This document shows, piece after piece, positions 32,483-44,434 of a DNA stretch of 64,000 bases (within the stretch, counting starts at the first letter, position 1; every line of letters starts with the position of its first letter). The position numbers and the translations under genes are program-made. Location of the stretch: positions 13,707,463 to 13,771,462 of the forward strand of contig NW_004624781.1 of the NCBI RefSeq assembly GCF_000247695.1, read 5' to 3'. This stretch comes from Heterocephalus glaber (taxonomy: Eukaryota > Chordata > Mammalia > Rodentia > Bathyergidae). The notes under the pieces are model-generated. The model was not told the DNA's origin and did no database searches. It was given only the letters and a program-made list of their open reading frames with translations.

Positions 32483-33967
32483 AAGTTCTTTCACAGCCAC
32501 GTCATAGCCACTTCACGATCTTATCGACAATTGTAACGTCATTTTAGCCAGGTAAACTTCTAATTCTTGCATGCTATGATTTAAAGACAGATCAGAAGAG
32601 AAGACTAAAAGCAAGTTCAGGGTACATTTCTTTCTGCAGGCTATAAATATCTTCGAAAGGAAATAAAATTGAGGAAGTGTTAGTGTTGTTGATCAAAAGG
32701 GGTATCTGTCTAGTTAGGAAAGGGAAACATTTTAAGTTAAATAATAGGACAAGGATGTGTGAAGTCCATGAATTCTGGAGAGACACAAAGGAAATGAGAC
32801 AAGATAATTTTGAAGACTGAGGATATGGGACAATACAGACTTCACTCCCTGTCACCTGGTTACACAGCACTCTTTTTACATTAATGACGTGTTCGTGACA
32901 AAAGCCACTTGCAAACAAGGTGAAGCGTTACTAGGGGCCAAGCAACTTGTGATCTGATTACCTGTACCTGGAGAGAGGGAAGCATTTCAGATTTGTTCAT
33001 GGACTGAAGATGAGATTGCAAGATGTGAAGAAAACGGTACAGAAAGCTGATAACGCAGCGCAGGCAAACCCAGAACAGCTTGGGCTCTGCAGTGCTCTTA
33101 GTCCTCTGCTGTACGGTCATAGGCACCACAAACAAGCCCAGAGCCTGTGAATCTACCTTGCCTCTCGAAGGCTAAAATAGGTTTGTGGGAAGAATTCCAG
33201 TCTTGGCTTCTTTCCCCTAGTACAGGACTCTTTGAATTGATCTAGATTATCAACAACAGCTACAACCTCGTTTGTAATAACTAACAACCAAGGTTGTTCC
33301 CTGCCGTGACTACTTACCCTGCTGTTTGTTGATACCAAGGACAGCCCAGCCCTCTAAGTGGATTGGGACAGGCGGAAGATGGAACAGTAGGATGAGAAGA
33401 GCAGATGATTAGGCCCTTGCAGGAACCTGTGTCGTCCCCTCAGCCTCCTCGTGCATTCCAGTATCAAAAGCTCCTCATGGAGCAGATGCGAGCCGAGGCT
33501 TTCCTTGTCCTGCCAGCACATTCTTAGCTGCTGCTTCCGGTCCCTTTTCCTTTTCTGTTCAGGTCTTCTCACGACTGCCTTGAAAAAGCCATCTTACAGC
33601 TACTTTCAAGTTAAATGGTTAGAAGTCTTCAAAGTCAAACTACAGAAAATGTTCCGATAACCCTTGGCATTTTTTGGCAGACCCACTTGGCTCGATGTTG
33701 CTCATGGGTACAGCAGACCTGGTAGGTCAATGGCAATGATACAGGTGGCCCTGAGGGGTGGCTTGGTTCTCATGTGCCTTGGAACTCCAGCTGAAATCCA
33801 AAGAGGATTTACAGGACACCATGTTCCAGCCAAGTGTCCACACAATTCTCCTGCTGCCTGAGATGACTCCATCGTAGTTGCGGGGACAGACACAAAGCGA
33901 GTGAAGGGTCACAGCTCCCATCTACAGGACCCATCAAGATAAAGTCGTCCAAGTACTACTCGTGTAT
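32483..33967. other. intergenic, nothing recognised
   Basis: About 1.5 kb with no supported gene. Minus-strand frames at 32592-32918, 32881-33135 and 33354-33572 and small plus-strand frames show no motif I know. Possibly unique sequence. Confidence 0.35.
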
Positions 33968-34372
33968 GAGCTAATTTCTACCCTCACCCGCCATGCACAT
34001 GTTAAAGTCCTAACCCCCTGCCCCAGAACATAACTAACTGTATGTGGGGCTAAATCCTTTAAAAACGTGGTTAAGTTAAAATGAGGTTCTGGGGGTTAGC
34101 CCTTACACAGTCTGCCTGGCAACCTTGTAAGAAGAGGAAATTGGAGCTCACGGAGAGACATTGGTAGTGCTAGTGCAAGAGGAAAGCCCTTGTAGAAAGG
34201 CCAAAGATGATTGCCATCCTCAAGCCAAGCAAGATCTCAGGAGAATACAGCCCTGCCAACACCTTGAGTGGGATGCCCCACCTCAAGATGGTGAGAAAAA
34301 TATATCTGTTCTGTTTAAGCTGCCTGGACCGTGGGATTTTGTCATGGTGTCCAAGCAGGCTAACCCCCAAGT
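33968..34372 (+). mobile_element. MaLR (MLT1-class) LTR
   Basis: ACATGTTAAAGTCCTAACCCCCTGCCCCAGAACATAAC, GGGCTAAATCCTTTAAAAACGTGGTTAAGTTAAAATGAGG, CAACCTTGTAAGAAGAGGAAATTGGAGCTCACGGAGAGAC and CAGCCCTGCCAACACCTTGAG match the sense MaLR consensus in order. Confidence 0.8.
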
Positions 34373-34403
34373 CATCACTTATTTCTTTCTAATTACCATG
34401 ATG

Positions 34404-34433
34404 ATTAGAGAAAGAGAGGGGGAGGGATCGGGG

Positions 34434-34468
<35 letters not shown>
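34404..34468. repeat. purine-rich (GA)n microsatellite
   Basis: AGAGAGGGGGAGGGATCGGGGGG followed by a pure (GA)n run at about 34435-34468. Confidence 0.9.
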
Positions 34469-34469
<1 letters not shown>

Positions 34470-34654
34470 CTTTAGGTACTGAAAATCCTTAACTGTTGGT
34501 TTGAAAATTAAGCTGCTAAAGAAAAATAACCACAGCTATCTACTTATATACATATACATTTACACACAAATGTGTGGTATTACATTGCCATACTGATTCT
34601 ATAATTACTTATTACTGTCTCAATTTGCTGGAACTGTGTGGTTTTAATAATGAC

Positions 34655-34870
34655 AATAATGTATGAATAGCAGTTACTGTGTTCCAGGTAATGTTTAAGT
34701 ACTTTGTCTACATGAGTTCCTTTAATTGTAAAATAATCCCACAGGATAGACACATTTAGGAGGTGAGTGAACTAAGACACAGGGAAGTTAAGTAATTGCT
34801 CAAGGTCACAGGACCAAGAGGCAGAGCAGGAACCCAAATGGCTGCCCCTGAACTTGGGTGAAGCCCAGGC
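34655..34870 (+). repeat. MIR SINE
   Basis: CAGTTACTGTGTTCCAGGTAATG, TAAGTACTTTGTCTACATG, GTAAAATAATCCCACAGGATAG, AAGTTAAGTAATTGCTCAAGGTCACAGG and AGCAGGAACCCAAATGG follow the MIR consensus. Confidence 0.85.
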
Positions 34871-35260
34871 CAGCCCACCAGGCCTCCTGACCCATGTACA
34901 GCGGAGGAAGGAGGTGCTGGGCAGAGGCGCATGAAGGCTCGTGAATCCTTCTGTATGCTAAAAGGCTTCGCAGCTAAGAGCTGAACATTCACCCAGACAT
35001 TTGAATATGATCTGTCATTTTTGTCACTCTGAGAATAAAAACAAATTAAATTATTATAACTGTGCGGTTAACCTTCAATTACTGTGTGGTAAAGATGTGG
35101 CCTAAGTCTACCCCACTTTCTGACATAGAGGGAAAAGCATTTTGAATTTGAAAGACAAAATACTTAGCTTCAAGACTCTGTTTGATTATTAAGTATTGAA
35201 TATTAAGAGTCCTCAACTGACATGACACTTCACTTGGATTCATAAAAGATTTCTTCCCCT
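34871..35260. other. intergenic, nothing recognised
   Basis: About 390 bases of unassigned sequence. Confidence 0.3.
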
Positions 35261-35264
35261 TTCT

Positions 35265-35305
35265 TTTCCCCTTTCATTTCTTTTCCTTTTCCTTTCCTCC
35301 TCCTC

Positions 35306-35336
<31 letters not shown>

Positions 35337-35512
35337 TCCCCACTGGGAATTGATCCCAGGGCCTTCACACTGAGCTACATCCCCAGCCCTTTTTATCTTT
35401 TATTTTGAGACAGGATCTCACTAAGTTGCCCAGGCTGGGCTCCAATTTGCAATCTTCCCACCTCAGCCTCCCAGAATGCTGGGATTGCAGGTGTACACCA
35501 TCACATCTGACC
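35265..35512 (-). repeat. B1-dID composite SINE, antisense, with (CCT)n
   Basis: A pyrimidine tail with (TCC)n at 35297-35330 and poly-C, then an ID-like part (GGGAATTGATCCCAGGGCC ... GAGCTACATCCCCAGCCC), a linker, and the reversed B1 part (GAGACAGGATCTCACTAAGTTGCCCAGGCTGG ... CTGGGATTGCAGGTGTACACC). A clear and fairly well-kept B1-dID element. Confidence 0.93.
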
Positions 35513-37289
35513 AGGAAAGTTTTCTTAACTATAAAACGGAGACAAAAATACTACATTGTGGGCTTGATGTGGGGATTGAGTAAAATAATGAATACGAGAG
35601 ATCCTGGTAGAGAAAATTTGCCTAATAAATTCTGAAAAAGTTGAAGCAAAAATGACACTAAGATGAATAAAAATGTGTCAGTGCCTGTGAGCTCTCCTTG
35701 CCAACTATCTTAGATAAATCTAGAGATGAGCTTAATTTTTGGCAAGACGGATAAAGCATAAATAAGGTGGGGAAAACTTTTCATTAATTTTATTTTTGGC
35801 CTGAATCACTTTCCAAAATATCCATTGGGCTTTTGCATTATGCCAGACATTTGGTAGCAATTAATGAGTTTTGCGGTAAATGGTGAAGGTTATTATATAA
35901 TTAACACTACTTTATACAACTAAATCTTTTATAATAATAGACGAATTGTACTCCTTCGGGATTTACAGTATCTTCAGTGTCAAATGCAATACTAGTACAA
36001 ATCATATTCCTGCGGGATTTTCATGGAGAAAGATGGAACATCCGGGCCTTTTTCCCAGGAAGCCGCTTTCTTCCTGCCGGCGCTGACTCAGCAGATTTGC
36101 ATCCAAAAGCTGAGTGCTGAACGTGGCACTTTTCTACAATTTTTGTGTCTTTGTCTCCCTTATATGGGCATCCACTAACATTCTACAGTCTGGTTGGTTA
36201 TGATTATGTTACAGAGTTATGTCACAGATGCTGATATTGCTGCATTGTAAAAAGTTCCCAACCCTACACACCAGGAGGGGCCCTACCACAGTATACATTT
36301 CATGATTAGCGTGATTATACTCATCTGTGGCAAAAAAAAAAAGGTCAGGATTTGTCTCTCTTCTTCCCCTCAAACATGTGCTCCTATGCATCCTACAAAA
36401 TGCCACGACTAAACTCAGAAGTTGATGAGTTAACATAGAAACTTTAGATAGTAGACTGTGATACCATTGAGTTTCATACTTGGAGAAAAGGAAAGGAGAA
36501 AGACACTAATTAGGAAGAGTGGCTTGTCAGCCCCTACATGTCATTAGAGTGGAATGAGCCATCATGAAAATAGGCTCTAAAAGTCCAGGATCTAGATAGA
36601 CATAAGGCCCCAGAGGGAAAGGGCAGAGTGGGGAGAATAGGAGGAAATCAGCCAAAGAATTCTCTCGCCTTACTGACTCTTACCTTTTGGGCCCATAAAA
36701 CTAAGAAAGTTCTAAAATAAAACTAAAATCAAGAACATTTTCCCAAAAACTCAAAAATGTGCTCCCCTCACTACCATCCCTGGTGGCGGCCTGGTTAACT
36801 GTAATTCTCTGAACTGTTTTCCCAGCCTCAAAGCCACGGTACCCCCCATCTATTTCCATATGGGCCACCAGGGCCACCTTTCCAATTTGCACTCTTCACC
36901 CCTCCCTGATGCAAATATTTTCACCGGTGTGTGCGGTGTTCTGAAGATAAAAGGTGCCACTACTTACTTGTGCATAAAAAAACATCACCCCCCAAACCTG
37001 GGGATGCCAACAACAGCCATTGCTCACTGTTGCTCCCAGTTACTGTGGGCAGACAGGGTGCTTCTGACTCAGCCTTGGCTGTGGTGGAGACCTCATCCCA
37101 GATGCAGGAATCTGAAACCCTGCAGGCGGGTAATGCACTGAGGAGACGTCTGTGGAAAACATTGTTGACCCTGTAGTTCACCAACCCTTCCCCTCCAGCC
37201 TTTCCTTTCAGCATCCTTTCTTTCCACTCCTTATCACTCAGTCTACATTCCTTCCACACTGACCTTCTGCTTTTGTGGCTTTCTTTTCA
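35513..37289. other. intergenic, mostly unique
   Basis: About 1.8 kb without a recognised gene or repeat. 36040-36180 has GACTCAGCAGATTTGC, an AP-1/MARE-like word, in sequence that looks unique, but no function can be shown. The open frames at 36860-37259 overlap on both strands and show no family. Confidence 0.35.
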
Positions 37290-37560
37290 TTCTTTGAACA
37301 TTGCCAACTTTTACATATCTCTGTTCTCTTGTATATGCAGCTCCTCATGCCTTGAATGTCTTTTCTCCTCCCTGTGAACTCCTGGTGGAAACTCCTTTAG
37401 GGTTCAAGGTCACATTCCACTGCAGGATGGCTGCAGAGCAAAGTCCCAGCCTGGAGGAGGTTGGCTGTCCTGTCTCTACCTCACACATCATCTTTGAACT
37501 TTTTCCTCACCAGACTGAGCAACTCAAAAGGAAAGACCAGTTCTAGTTCTTTATTGTAAG
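37290..37560 (+). repeat. probable L2 3' fragment
   Basis: CAGCTCCTCATGCCTTGAATGTCTTTTCTCC followed by GAACTCCTGGTGG ... and 'ggttcaaggtcacattcc' loosely follows the L2 phrase 'gctgttccctctgcctggaatgctcttcc ... aggtctctgctcaaatgtcacc'. Diverged. Confidence 0.4.
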
Positions 37561-37680
37561 CATTCCTCTTAATCTCCCCAAATCCACATATTTAACATAC
37601 TTTGCTTAATACAAAATCCCCACTCTTTAAATATGCACTCCCTGATGCAAGCAGGGAACAAACTTTACTACCGGAACGAA

Positions 37681-37734
37681 ACTTTATTGAACTCTTTTTT
37701 TTTTTTTGGTACCGGGGACTTTACTCCACTCTTT
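37681..37734 (-). repeat. extremely truncated SINE stub
   Basis: A poly-T run followed by only GGTACCGGGG (about 37698-37717) is the last few bases of the ID-like SINE plus its tail. It is flanked by ACTTTATTGAACTCTTT (37681-37697) and ACTTTACTCCACTCTTT (37718-37734), which match at 14 of 17 positions. Confidence 0.7.
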
Positions 37735-39555
37735 AAGAAATTACAATTTTGAATGTAAGGTGACATCTTCGATTTCCTATTACCAATACTTTTCTACCTG
37801 AAATAGTTTACTCTTTGACCGCTTACATGTACACCTAAGATACAGGGAGAGTAGGGGAAGCTGGATAACATTCATGCTCGGTGATTCTAAAAAGTGTTTT
37901 CAGTGAAACAATGGATGAAGAAAACAAGGGCCCTTGTTCTGGATCCAGGGAAGAAAGGGCTGAGAGCCTGAACAAAGAGCTAAGGAGGGGCAAAGACAAA
38001 GGGAAGGCTGGGAAGGCTGGGGCAAAGCTGCTGGGCTCTCCATCTTGTCCACCGTCTGCTCCTGTCTACACTCAGCTGCCTCTGGACAAAGAAAGGACAA
38101 GAGTGTCCCATGTTCTACCTAGTCTTGCTCTTCAGAGGGAACCAGCCCAGGACTTCCTCCCTCTGTTTCCTTCCCACTGCCCATGTCCTACCCCTGGGGC
38201 CCAAGAGTTGCTGCTGTTGTGACCCCACAGGGCTGTAGGAAGTGGTGGGAAACCTCCTTCCCCCCCTAGGATCCCAACTTCTGGGAGGCCTGGGTGGACT
38301 CAAGTGGGCTGTCCGTATACTGGTGGGATCACTGTGGGGTCCGCAGTCTCACTACACCTACCCGACTCTCCAGCCCTCCCTCGTGGTCCTGGCCCTCATA
38401 GACTGTGCATGCTGTTGTCTCTCAGGACCAATCTGCTAGGAACATCGAAGGCCTCTCAGTGTTTCCCCAAACCACCTGAGCATAGGCCTCTCCTGGTGGA
38501 ATGACAGTTAAGCAAACAAAATTCTGGGCCCTTTCTTGGGACACTAGTTTACCAGGTCTTGGAAGAACCCAAAGATCTGTTTTATTTGAAAAATGATGAA
38601 ATAAGTTCAGGAAAGCATGGGCTAGGTGACCTCTCAATCTCTTCTTGGGCTCAGTGAAATGGACTACTTTTCTCCTGCTTGGTTTCTCCAACATCATAGC
38701 TTGATCAGGTTGAGGCATTTGGGCTTCATCCTGCAGGCAGTGGGAACAGCTGAGGAGAAGAGCATGGTCATGTGAAGGATGTTGAAAGGCCTCCTTATCA
38801 GCCCTGCCATGGGAGGATTTGTGATCAAGACCAGAAGCAGGATGGACAACTTCATTCCAACAGCCTAGATATCCTCTGCTCCTGAGTGCTTCAGAACACT
38901 CCAGCTTCCCACACCCCACAGGAGCTAATCTGGTACCATTTAACCTTACCTGGAATTCATTTTATTGTTGTTTAATTTTGCAGTGCTTCATAGACTGCTC
39001 AACAGTTGGGAAGGACCAGGACCAATCAATGGCACTTGACCTGAGAGAAGGGACAGACACGGAAATGCTAGGGAGGGAAAATGCAAAACTTGGTGAAGAA
39101 AGAGTTAACACCGAGGCCCGCCCTTACCTTAGAGGGGGTTGGAGCCAGGGACCTGAGAGAGAGTGGTTGGTGGCTCTTTTCCAGTGGCACCTCCAGGTAT
39201 TTCACAACCCTTCTATTTCTTCACCTTGCCTTCTCCTCCTCCTCCTAGGCACCTAGGAATTTCTCCCACACCTAAAGATCCTTTGATTCCATGCATAGAC
39301 CTTTTGGATCTTTTTCTGCCTTTGCCTAGCTGTTTGCAATGTTGAAGGGCAATAACTTACACATTACACTTCTCTAGGACTCGCTACCACAAATCCATGT
39401 GATACTGCAGTGTAAAAAGGCTCCCCAGTGTGAGAGAGACAGGGAGAGCTGATTGACTTGAGCGTCCCCTCCTGCTAAACCAATTTCTGAGCTTTTCCTG
39501 TAGGCTGGCTTTATCCTAGCTTTCCTCCACAGGTATGTCACTCCATATCTGAATG
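37735..39555. other. intergenic, unassigned
   Basis: About 1.8 kb, slightly GC-rich from 37900 to 38450. The 113- and 165-codon frames at 37881-38222 (+) and 38422-38919 (-) show no known family and overlap other frames. No promoter, exon or repeat could be supported. Confidence 0.35.
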
Positions 39556-39785
39556 TTCCCCAAACTTGCCTTGATCTTTTTCTGTCACCCACACAGTCTT
39601 GCGTGCCTCCCCTGCTCCCTGTCAATAAACCCAGCTCAAACGCGGTTCAGATCCGCATGTGGTCAGAACCACTTTCTCTTTTGGGTCCTTCTCACTCCAC
39701 ACACTGTAGGACCGGGAGCTGTCCCTGAGCCCCCTGCTGGCCTGGACACCGAGCTCCTAGTGAGGGGGAAATGACGCTCTGCAAG
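39556..39785 (+). mobile_element. possible LTR R-U5 relic
   Basis: A CTGTCAATAAACCCAGC segment with a polyadenylation signal (39625-39630) followed by 'ctctcttttgggtccttctcactcc'-type U5 wording resembles the end of a retroviral LTR. No borders or target duplication found, so tentative. Confidence 0.35.
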
Positions 39786-39911
39786 TCACAGTGAAGTAGC
39801 TTCCCACGGTGAAGGTGCTTGAGCTCAACTGTGCCTGAAGTCTTTATTCTGGTTTTGAAAAAAGCTTTGCAAAGTGGATAAAGAGTTGTTTTCTTTCGCA
39901 GTTAAAAAATG

Positions 39912-40012
39912 CATAAGAGGGCCAGGGATTTAGCTCAGTGTTTCTGCTGCCTGACTCAAAAGAGCAAGGTCCCAAGTTCAATCCCTGGTACAAAAAACCC
40001 CCAAAAACATAA
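39912..40012 (+). repeat. ID-like tRNA SINE
   Basis: GAGGGCCAGGGATTTAGCTCAGTG ... AAGTTCAATCCCTGGTAC followed by an A/C tail. Same subfamily as the copies at 19261 and 28269, with weak flanking CATAAG repeats. Confidence 0.9.
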
Positions 40013-40620
40013 GCTTTTAATTCAGATTTTGTCATGTTCTTACGGGGAAACATAAGCAATGACATTTTCTAATGGGACAAGTACTCATGTACTTGTGTAC
40101 GTTTTCAGTGACTCAACACAGTGAGTAGGGGAAGAGTTAGATACAGGATGTGGGTCTCCTAGATCCAGTGTCCTTTTCACTATTTAAAAAGGTAAACAAA
40201 ATATTATTAAGAGAGAGGAAGCTTTTACATTGTTGATACAACCTGTTAGCAATCCAGGGAAAGAATAATGTAGAGATTTAAACATCATACACCTAAATAT
40301 TTTACAATTTTAAATTAAACTTCCAACTTGTTGAATATACTATTATGTGCCATTTTGGCAAATAGACCTTCAAGATGACAAGAGTTTAAATACGCAGTTA
40401 TATTGTTTATTTGAATGACAGCACATATCCATATTACTAAGCTTAGCTGTAATTCTATTCTGTAGAAGTGTCAGCAATGTTTGAGCAAGAAAGATACACA
40501 TGGATCACAAAGTACATACTTATTCCACAAATTGTACTTTTGCCTTTATTTCATCAAAAATTACTATGTAGTTCTAATCAAGTTTTTCACATAATTTGGT
40601 GCTAATAAGATTAATAATTT
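40013..40620. other. intergenic, AT-rich, unassigned
   Basis: About 600 bases, no gene or repeat recognised. Confidence 0.35.
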
Positions 40621-40770
40621 AAGATGAACTTGGTGGCATACACCTGTAATCCCAGCAATCTGGTAGGCTGAAGCAGGAGAATTGCAAATTCAAGCCCAGC
40701 CTGGACAACTTCGGATTTAGCAAGATCCTGTCCTCAATACTGCTGCTGTTGCTGCTGCTACTACTACAAA
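40621..40770 (+). repeat. B1-type SINE with a CTG-rich tail
   Basis: CTTGGTGGCATACACCTGTAATCCCAGCAATC, GAAGCAGGAGAATTGCAAATTC and CAGCCTGGACAACTTCGG, then AGCAAGATCCTGTCCTC form a B1 monomer. The tail holds TGCTGCTGTTGCTGCTGCTACTAC before the final A run. Confidence 0.9.
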
Positions 40771-40959
40771 AAAAGAATTATATTTGAAGAGTACAAATTT
40801 GAACATACTTTCACCAGAAATGTGAATTAAATAAAAATAGAAACATTAAATATTTTTCAAAGATATTTTCAAATAGATATTTCAAAAAGTTATATTTTCT
40901 AAAATACTTAAATTTTTCTGTTAAAGTTAAAATAGAAGATAGAAGTTAAATGGATAAAT

Positions 40960-41045
40960 ATCAGGCCGGGTATGTAGCTCCGCAGTGCAGCATCTGCCTA
41001 GGAAAGGCTGTGAGTTTGATTCCTGGTGCCAAAAAAGGAAAGCAA
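40960..41045 (+). repeat. old ID-like SINE
   Basis: CAGGCCGGGTATGTAGCTCCGCAGTG ... GTGAGTTTGATTCCTGGTGCC with an A tail; a diverged member on the plus strand. Confidence 0.82.
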
Positions 41046-41342
41046 AAGGCTAAATATCAAACCTTTAAATCAATTATTGAAATAAGCTATTTATTCAGAT
41101 GTTTAAATTTAATGACCTCTTACAAAAGTTTTATAGGTATAAAACTACTGGCAGTTTTAGAGTTTAATGTCCATCTAGCTGCCCATTGAAAGAATCAACA
41201 TCACACTTAATGCATGCTATGTGAAAGTCATACACTCTTAATATTGCAAAATATTCCTCAGCCACCAAACTGACTGTCAGGAACACTATGTTAATTGGTG
41301 ATGACCTAGAAACCCACCTACTGAGCATAAAGAGAAGCAAGA
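41046..41342. other. intergenic, unassigned
   Basis: About 300 bases of AT-rich sequence without recognised features. Confidence 0.3.
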
Positions 41343-41700
41343 AAATGGATGCGGGGCGCCCCTGGGAAAGACTCCGTCCACTTCTGAAGTATCTCCTGCA
41401 TTCAAGCTGAGCGCGGGGCTGGGGTAGGTCAGCTCCTTGGCCTTTGCTCACCTGTCTGCGCGAAGCCCTGCGAGGACATTGTCTTTCCTTCCTGAGCACA
41501 GGGCGAGACTGGAAAGAGCCCTTTCTCGAGGTTGGATGGAGCGGGGGGGGGGGCATACTTGGGTGGGGCTCAGGGTTACAAAGACGCTGCATCTGAAACA
41601 GCCCTACTGTCAGCCCCCTGGTCACGCAGGGGCCCGCGTGTCCCTTATGGAATCTACTTCTGGCGGGTCGATCTCTGCAGGGGTCTCCGTGCTATGAGAA
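41343..41700. other. isolated CpG-rich segment
   Basis: Short stretch with many CpG (GCGGGGCGCCCC, GAGCGCGG, TGCGCGAAGCCCTGCGAGG, CACGCAGGGGCCCGCGTG, GGCGGGTCGATC) in otherwise CpG-poor intergenic DNA, with a G run at 41543-41553. It could be a small CpG island, a promoter of an unseen noncoding transcript, or a young repeat. Open frames on both strands (41164-41625, 41437-41697) look like by-products of the GC content. Confidence 0.5.
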
Positions 41701-42147
41701 CCAGGCCCTGTTTACGTCCTCTCCTGGTCCCTTGAGCACACTGCTTATATTTAAAATCTAAATAATCCAGAGATCTAAAATGGATTTCTATACTATTTTC
41801 AGTCATTAAGTGGATTTTTATTTCTGTAGCTATGAAGAAATCATGTCAGTAGTACCTCTGGGTTTTTACAGAAGATATTACTGAAAATATAGAAATTTAT
41901 TTTAGATCTATGAATTATTTAGACTGCATACAGGAGCATCCAGTTTCCTAAATAATGGCTAGGTGTATGTGTAAGGCTATACATTTGGAAACACCCTAAA
42001 GTATATTATAGTAAGATAAAGATTTTATTTAATTCAGGATATTTTGTCACTGAGTTTACTTTCCTAGGCATTAACTATGAGAATCTCAAGTTAGAAAAAC
42101 TCAATAATTTGGAATGACAATTTGGAACAGCACATTTTTATACCAAA

Positions 42148-42256
42148 AAGGGTTTTTTTTGGGGGGGGGTACCGGGGATCGAACTTGGATCCTTGCGCTT
42201 GCGAGGCAGGTGGTGGAACCACTGAGCTAAATCCCCGGCCCATCATAAGGGTTTTT
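42148..42256 (-). repeat. ID-like tRNA SINE, 10-bp duplication
   Basis: Poly-T/poly-G start, GGTACCGGGGATCGAACTTGG, GGAACCACTGAGCTAAATCCCCGGCCC. Flanked by AAGGGTTTTT at 42148-42157 and 42247-42256. Both internal Pol III boxes are intact when read on the minus strand. Confidence 0.93.
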
Positions 42257-42760
42257 AGATAGATATGTTTCTTCTGCAAATCTACTTTCCATATTCCTCT
42301 GAAAATGAAGTATCTCTATACAAAAGATTGTGTTTGCCATGTTAGTCCGTGAAACTCCTCTGGGCAGAAATGTTACACGGAAAGTTCAAGCTTTTTAAAT
42401 TGTATTGCACAAGATTTCCTTTCTCATAACAAAAAAGTTTGAGTTCTTGAGGTTGGCAGGTAGATGCTGCCCTAGTCCTGCTCTGTATTCATTAGCCCAC
42501 AATGAATCTATTAATGGAATATGTAAGTTTGACTAATTGGATACAAGACGTTTCTTCAGATTTAAAGGGTAATAATAAAAAATTTAAACTGCAACACCAG
42601 ATCAAGCATTTAAGAGCTGATAAATGTGAACTGGAAAGTGCAAAATTCCAATATAAATTAGTTAATTGCCTCTGTTAATTTAGGTGAAATACATTAGCAG
42701 AAAGGTCAATCCATTTGAAGCTTGATGTGTTTTTCAAATATTAAATTAAAAATAGCCAAG
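42257..42760. other. intergenic, AT-rich, unassigned
   Basis: About 500 bases that look unique; no gene or repeat recognised. Confidence 0.3.
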
Positions 42761-42869
42761 CAAGAACACTGCCAAGTGGGAAGGTACGGAATCCATGTTT
42801 CCAGTCCAGAGTTTGCAGAGCTGACTAAGGAAGGACACGGTGTCCTGCAGACTTCTCTGTGGTCTTCAA

Positions 42870-43016
42870 GCCAAGCTATGCTTAGAGACCCCAGGGACCT
42901 TGGTGAACAATACCAATCTGTTGGGTCCCGTCTACAGTTGGGTAGGACCAGGCATCCACGTTTTAAATCTCCCTAAGTGATTATATTTGGATCCAGGGTT
43001 GAAAACCATTGGACTA
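42870..43016 (+). mobile_element. MER5-type hAT (Charlie) remnant
   Basis: GGACCAGGCATCCACGTTTTAAATCTCCCTAAGTGATTATATTTGG and GTTGAAAACCATTGGACTAG follow the MER5A text 'ggcccagaaatctgcatttttaacaagctccccaggtgattctgatg ... gagaaccactg'. A decayed non-autonomous hAT element. Confidence 0.6.
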
Positions 43017-44340
43017 GTCCATGAATGCCTGCCCCCCTGATGAAGCAGGTAGCAACATGTCTGTAGCAGGTATGCAAGCATTAGAAACACAACATAGTGG
43101 CACATGTAATGTTCTCTTTCTGTCTTACATGTGGAGGGAAAAAAAAAAAGCTGCCTTTGACTTCTCCTGTTTTCTCCTCTCTTTTTGCCTGTACTGAAAT
43201 GTCACATGCTTGAGATCACAGAATTTGGATTTAGGAAGTGGAAGGCAATATCTCAGTTTCAAGTATTTGCTTTTGGAAATCCCAATTTTACCACTAGTTG
43301 TCTTGGTAGATAACATCAGTTGACTTTACATTCAAAAATGTCAAAGGAGTTCCTTGTTGTGCCATTTTTAGAGAATGTTATCTTTATCTTTTGTGTCCCC
43401 CATAGCACCTACAAGAGTAGAAGGCGTACAACAGAGCCCTGAAGGGATTATTTCTCTTCTGACTCCCTTTCACTTTGATTCTGCACCAGATAGTCTGACT
43501 CTGTCTCTTATGGCCCTTGAATGGCTTTCTATATTCAGTTAATGTCATTCTAACCTCACTGTGAATTTGAGGGTGTACACCTGCCACACGCTTCTTCCAT
43601 GTTCTTCATAAATCCTGTGTTGGTGCTTGGCATATCAATGCAGTCAGTGAATATTTGCTCAACTGTAGTTATTTGACCGTAGAGGGAGGAAATATTTTAA
43701 GCTTGGTAACAGCAAACAGGGACTCACGGATGAGCCTGGAGCAGGCATAGGCATGCCCAAAGCTAACCTCTCCTTGTCCTCTGGGGCTGACCTCCAAAGT
43801 GGATGTTTGGGTCCAGCACTGAATACCTCCCACATATGCCCTGTCTTTCACACAATGAACTATGTGGTCGAGAAGAAAGAAACTAACTTTCCTCTTCTGC
43901 TGTTGACATCTAAAGTGTTCCTCATTATTGTTTCAGTGGCCCATTCTAGCAGGTAAAAAAACGAAACAGAAACTGTCCACTTCATCTAGGTTTCCAGTGA
44001 CTATCACCATGGGACCCTGTCCCAGATATTTTCCTTGAGAAATCCTTATGGCCAAATATCCCGTGAGTTGAACATTTTTCTAAAGGCAAAAGGACTTGGG
44101 AAGGAGGTGTGTGCACAGCAAAGGGAGATTGCCGTGGTAGGGAATAGCAGCAAAGAGTTCTGTAGAGAAGTGAGGGATTTTCAAAGTAAAAAAGAAAAAT
44201 GTGAACTAAGGAACAAATTGGCCTGATAAACACTATTGTTCTTTCCCTAAAAATTAAATATCTTTTAATGAAAATTCTTCTTCTAAATTAACTGAAGTCT
44301 AAAATTCGTCTGAGTCTATGTTTTCCTCCAAACGCGTTCA
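43017..44340. other. intergenic, weak L2 trace near 43340-43670
   Basis: 43340-43670 ends in TTGGTGCTTGGCATATCAATGCAGTCAGTGAATATTTGCTC, similar to the L2 3' end. The rest is unassigned; small frames are not called. Confidence 0.4.
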
Positions 44341-44341
44341 A

Positions 44342-44350
44342 CTTTGATCT
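44342..44350 (-). promoter_or_regulatory. candidate TCF/LEF site
   Basis: CTTTGATCT, the reverse of AGATCAAAG, is a full match to the TCF/LEF consensus. It lies 4.7 kb upstream of the ALDH1A2 start codon in apparently unique sequence. Motif match only. Confidence 0.25.
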
Positions 44351-44434
44351 AAAGATTTCTCGCTAGTGTCAAACGAAACAGTACAGCGAGCTATCATGTT
44401 CACAAGGACAAGGTTCACTTGCACATACCCATGG

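Noticed and set aside
33354..33572. 72-codon Arg/Lys-rich minus-strand frame as a possible processed pseudogene
   Set aside because: No protein family recognised, no A tail and no flanking duplication seen.
34161..34475. 104-codon frame ending in an Arg-Glu run
   Set aside because: It reads through a MaLR LTR into a (GA)n microsatellite.
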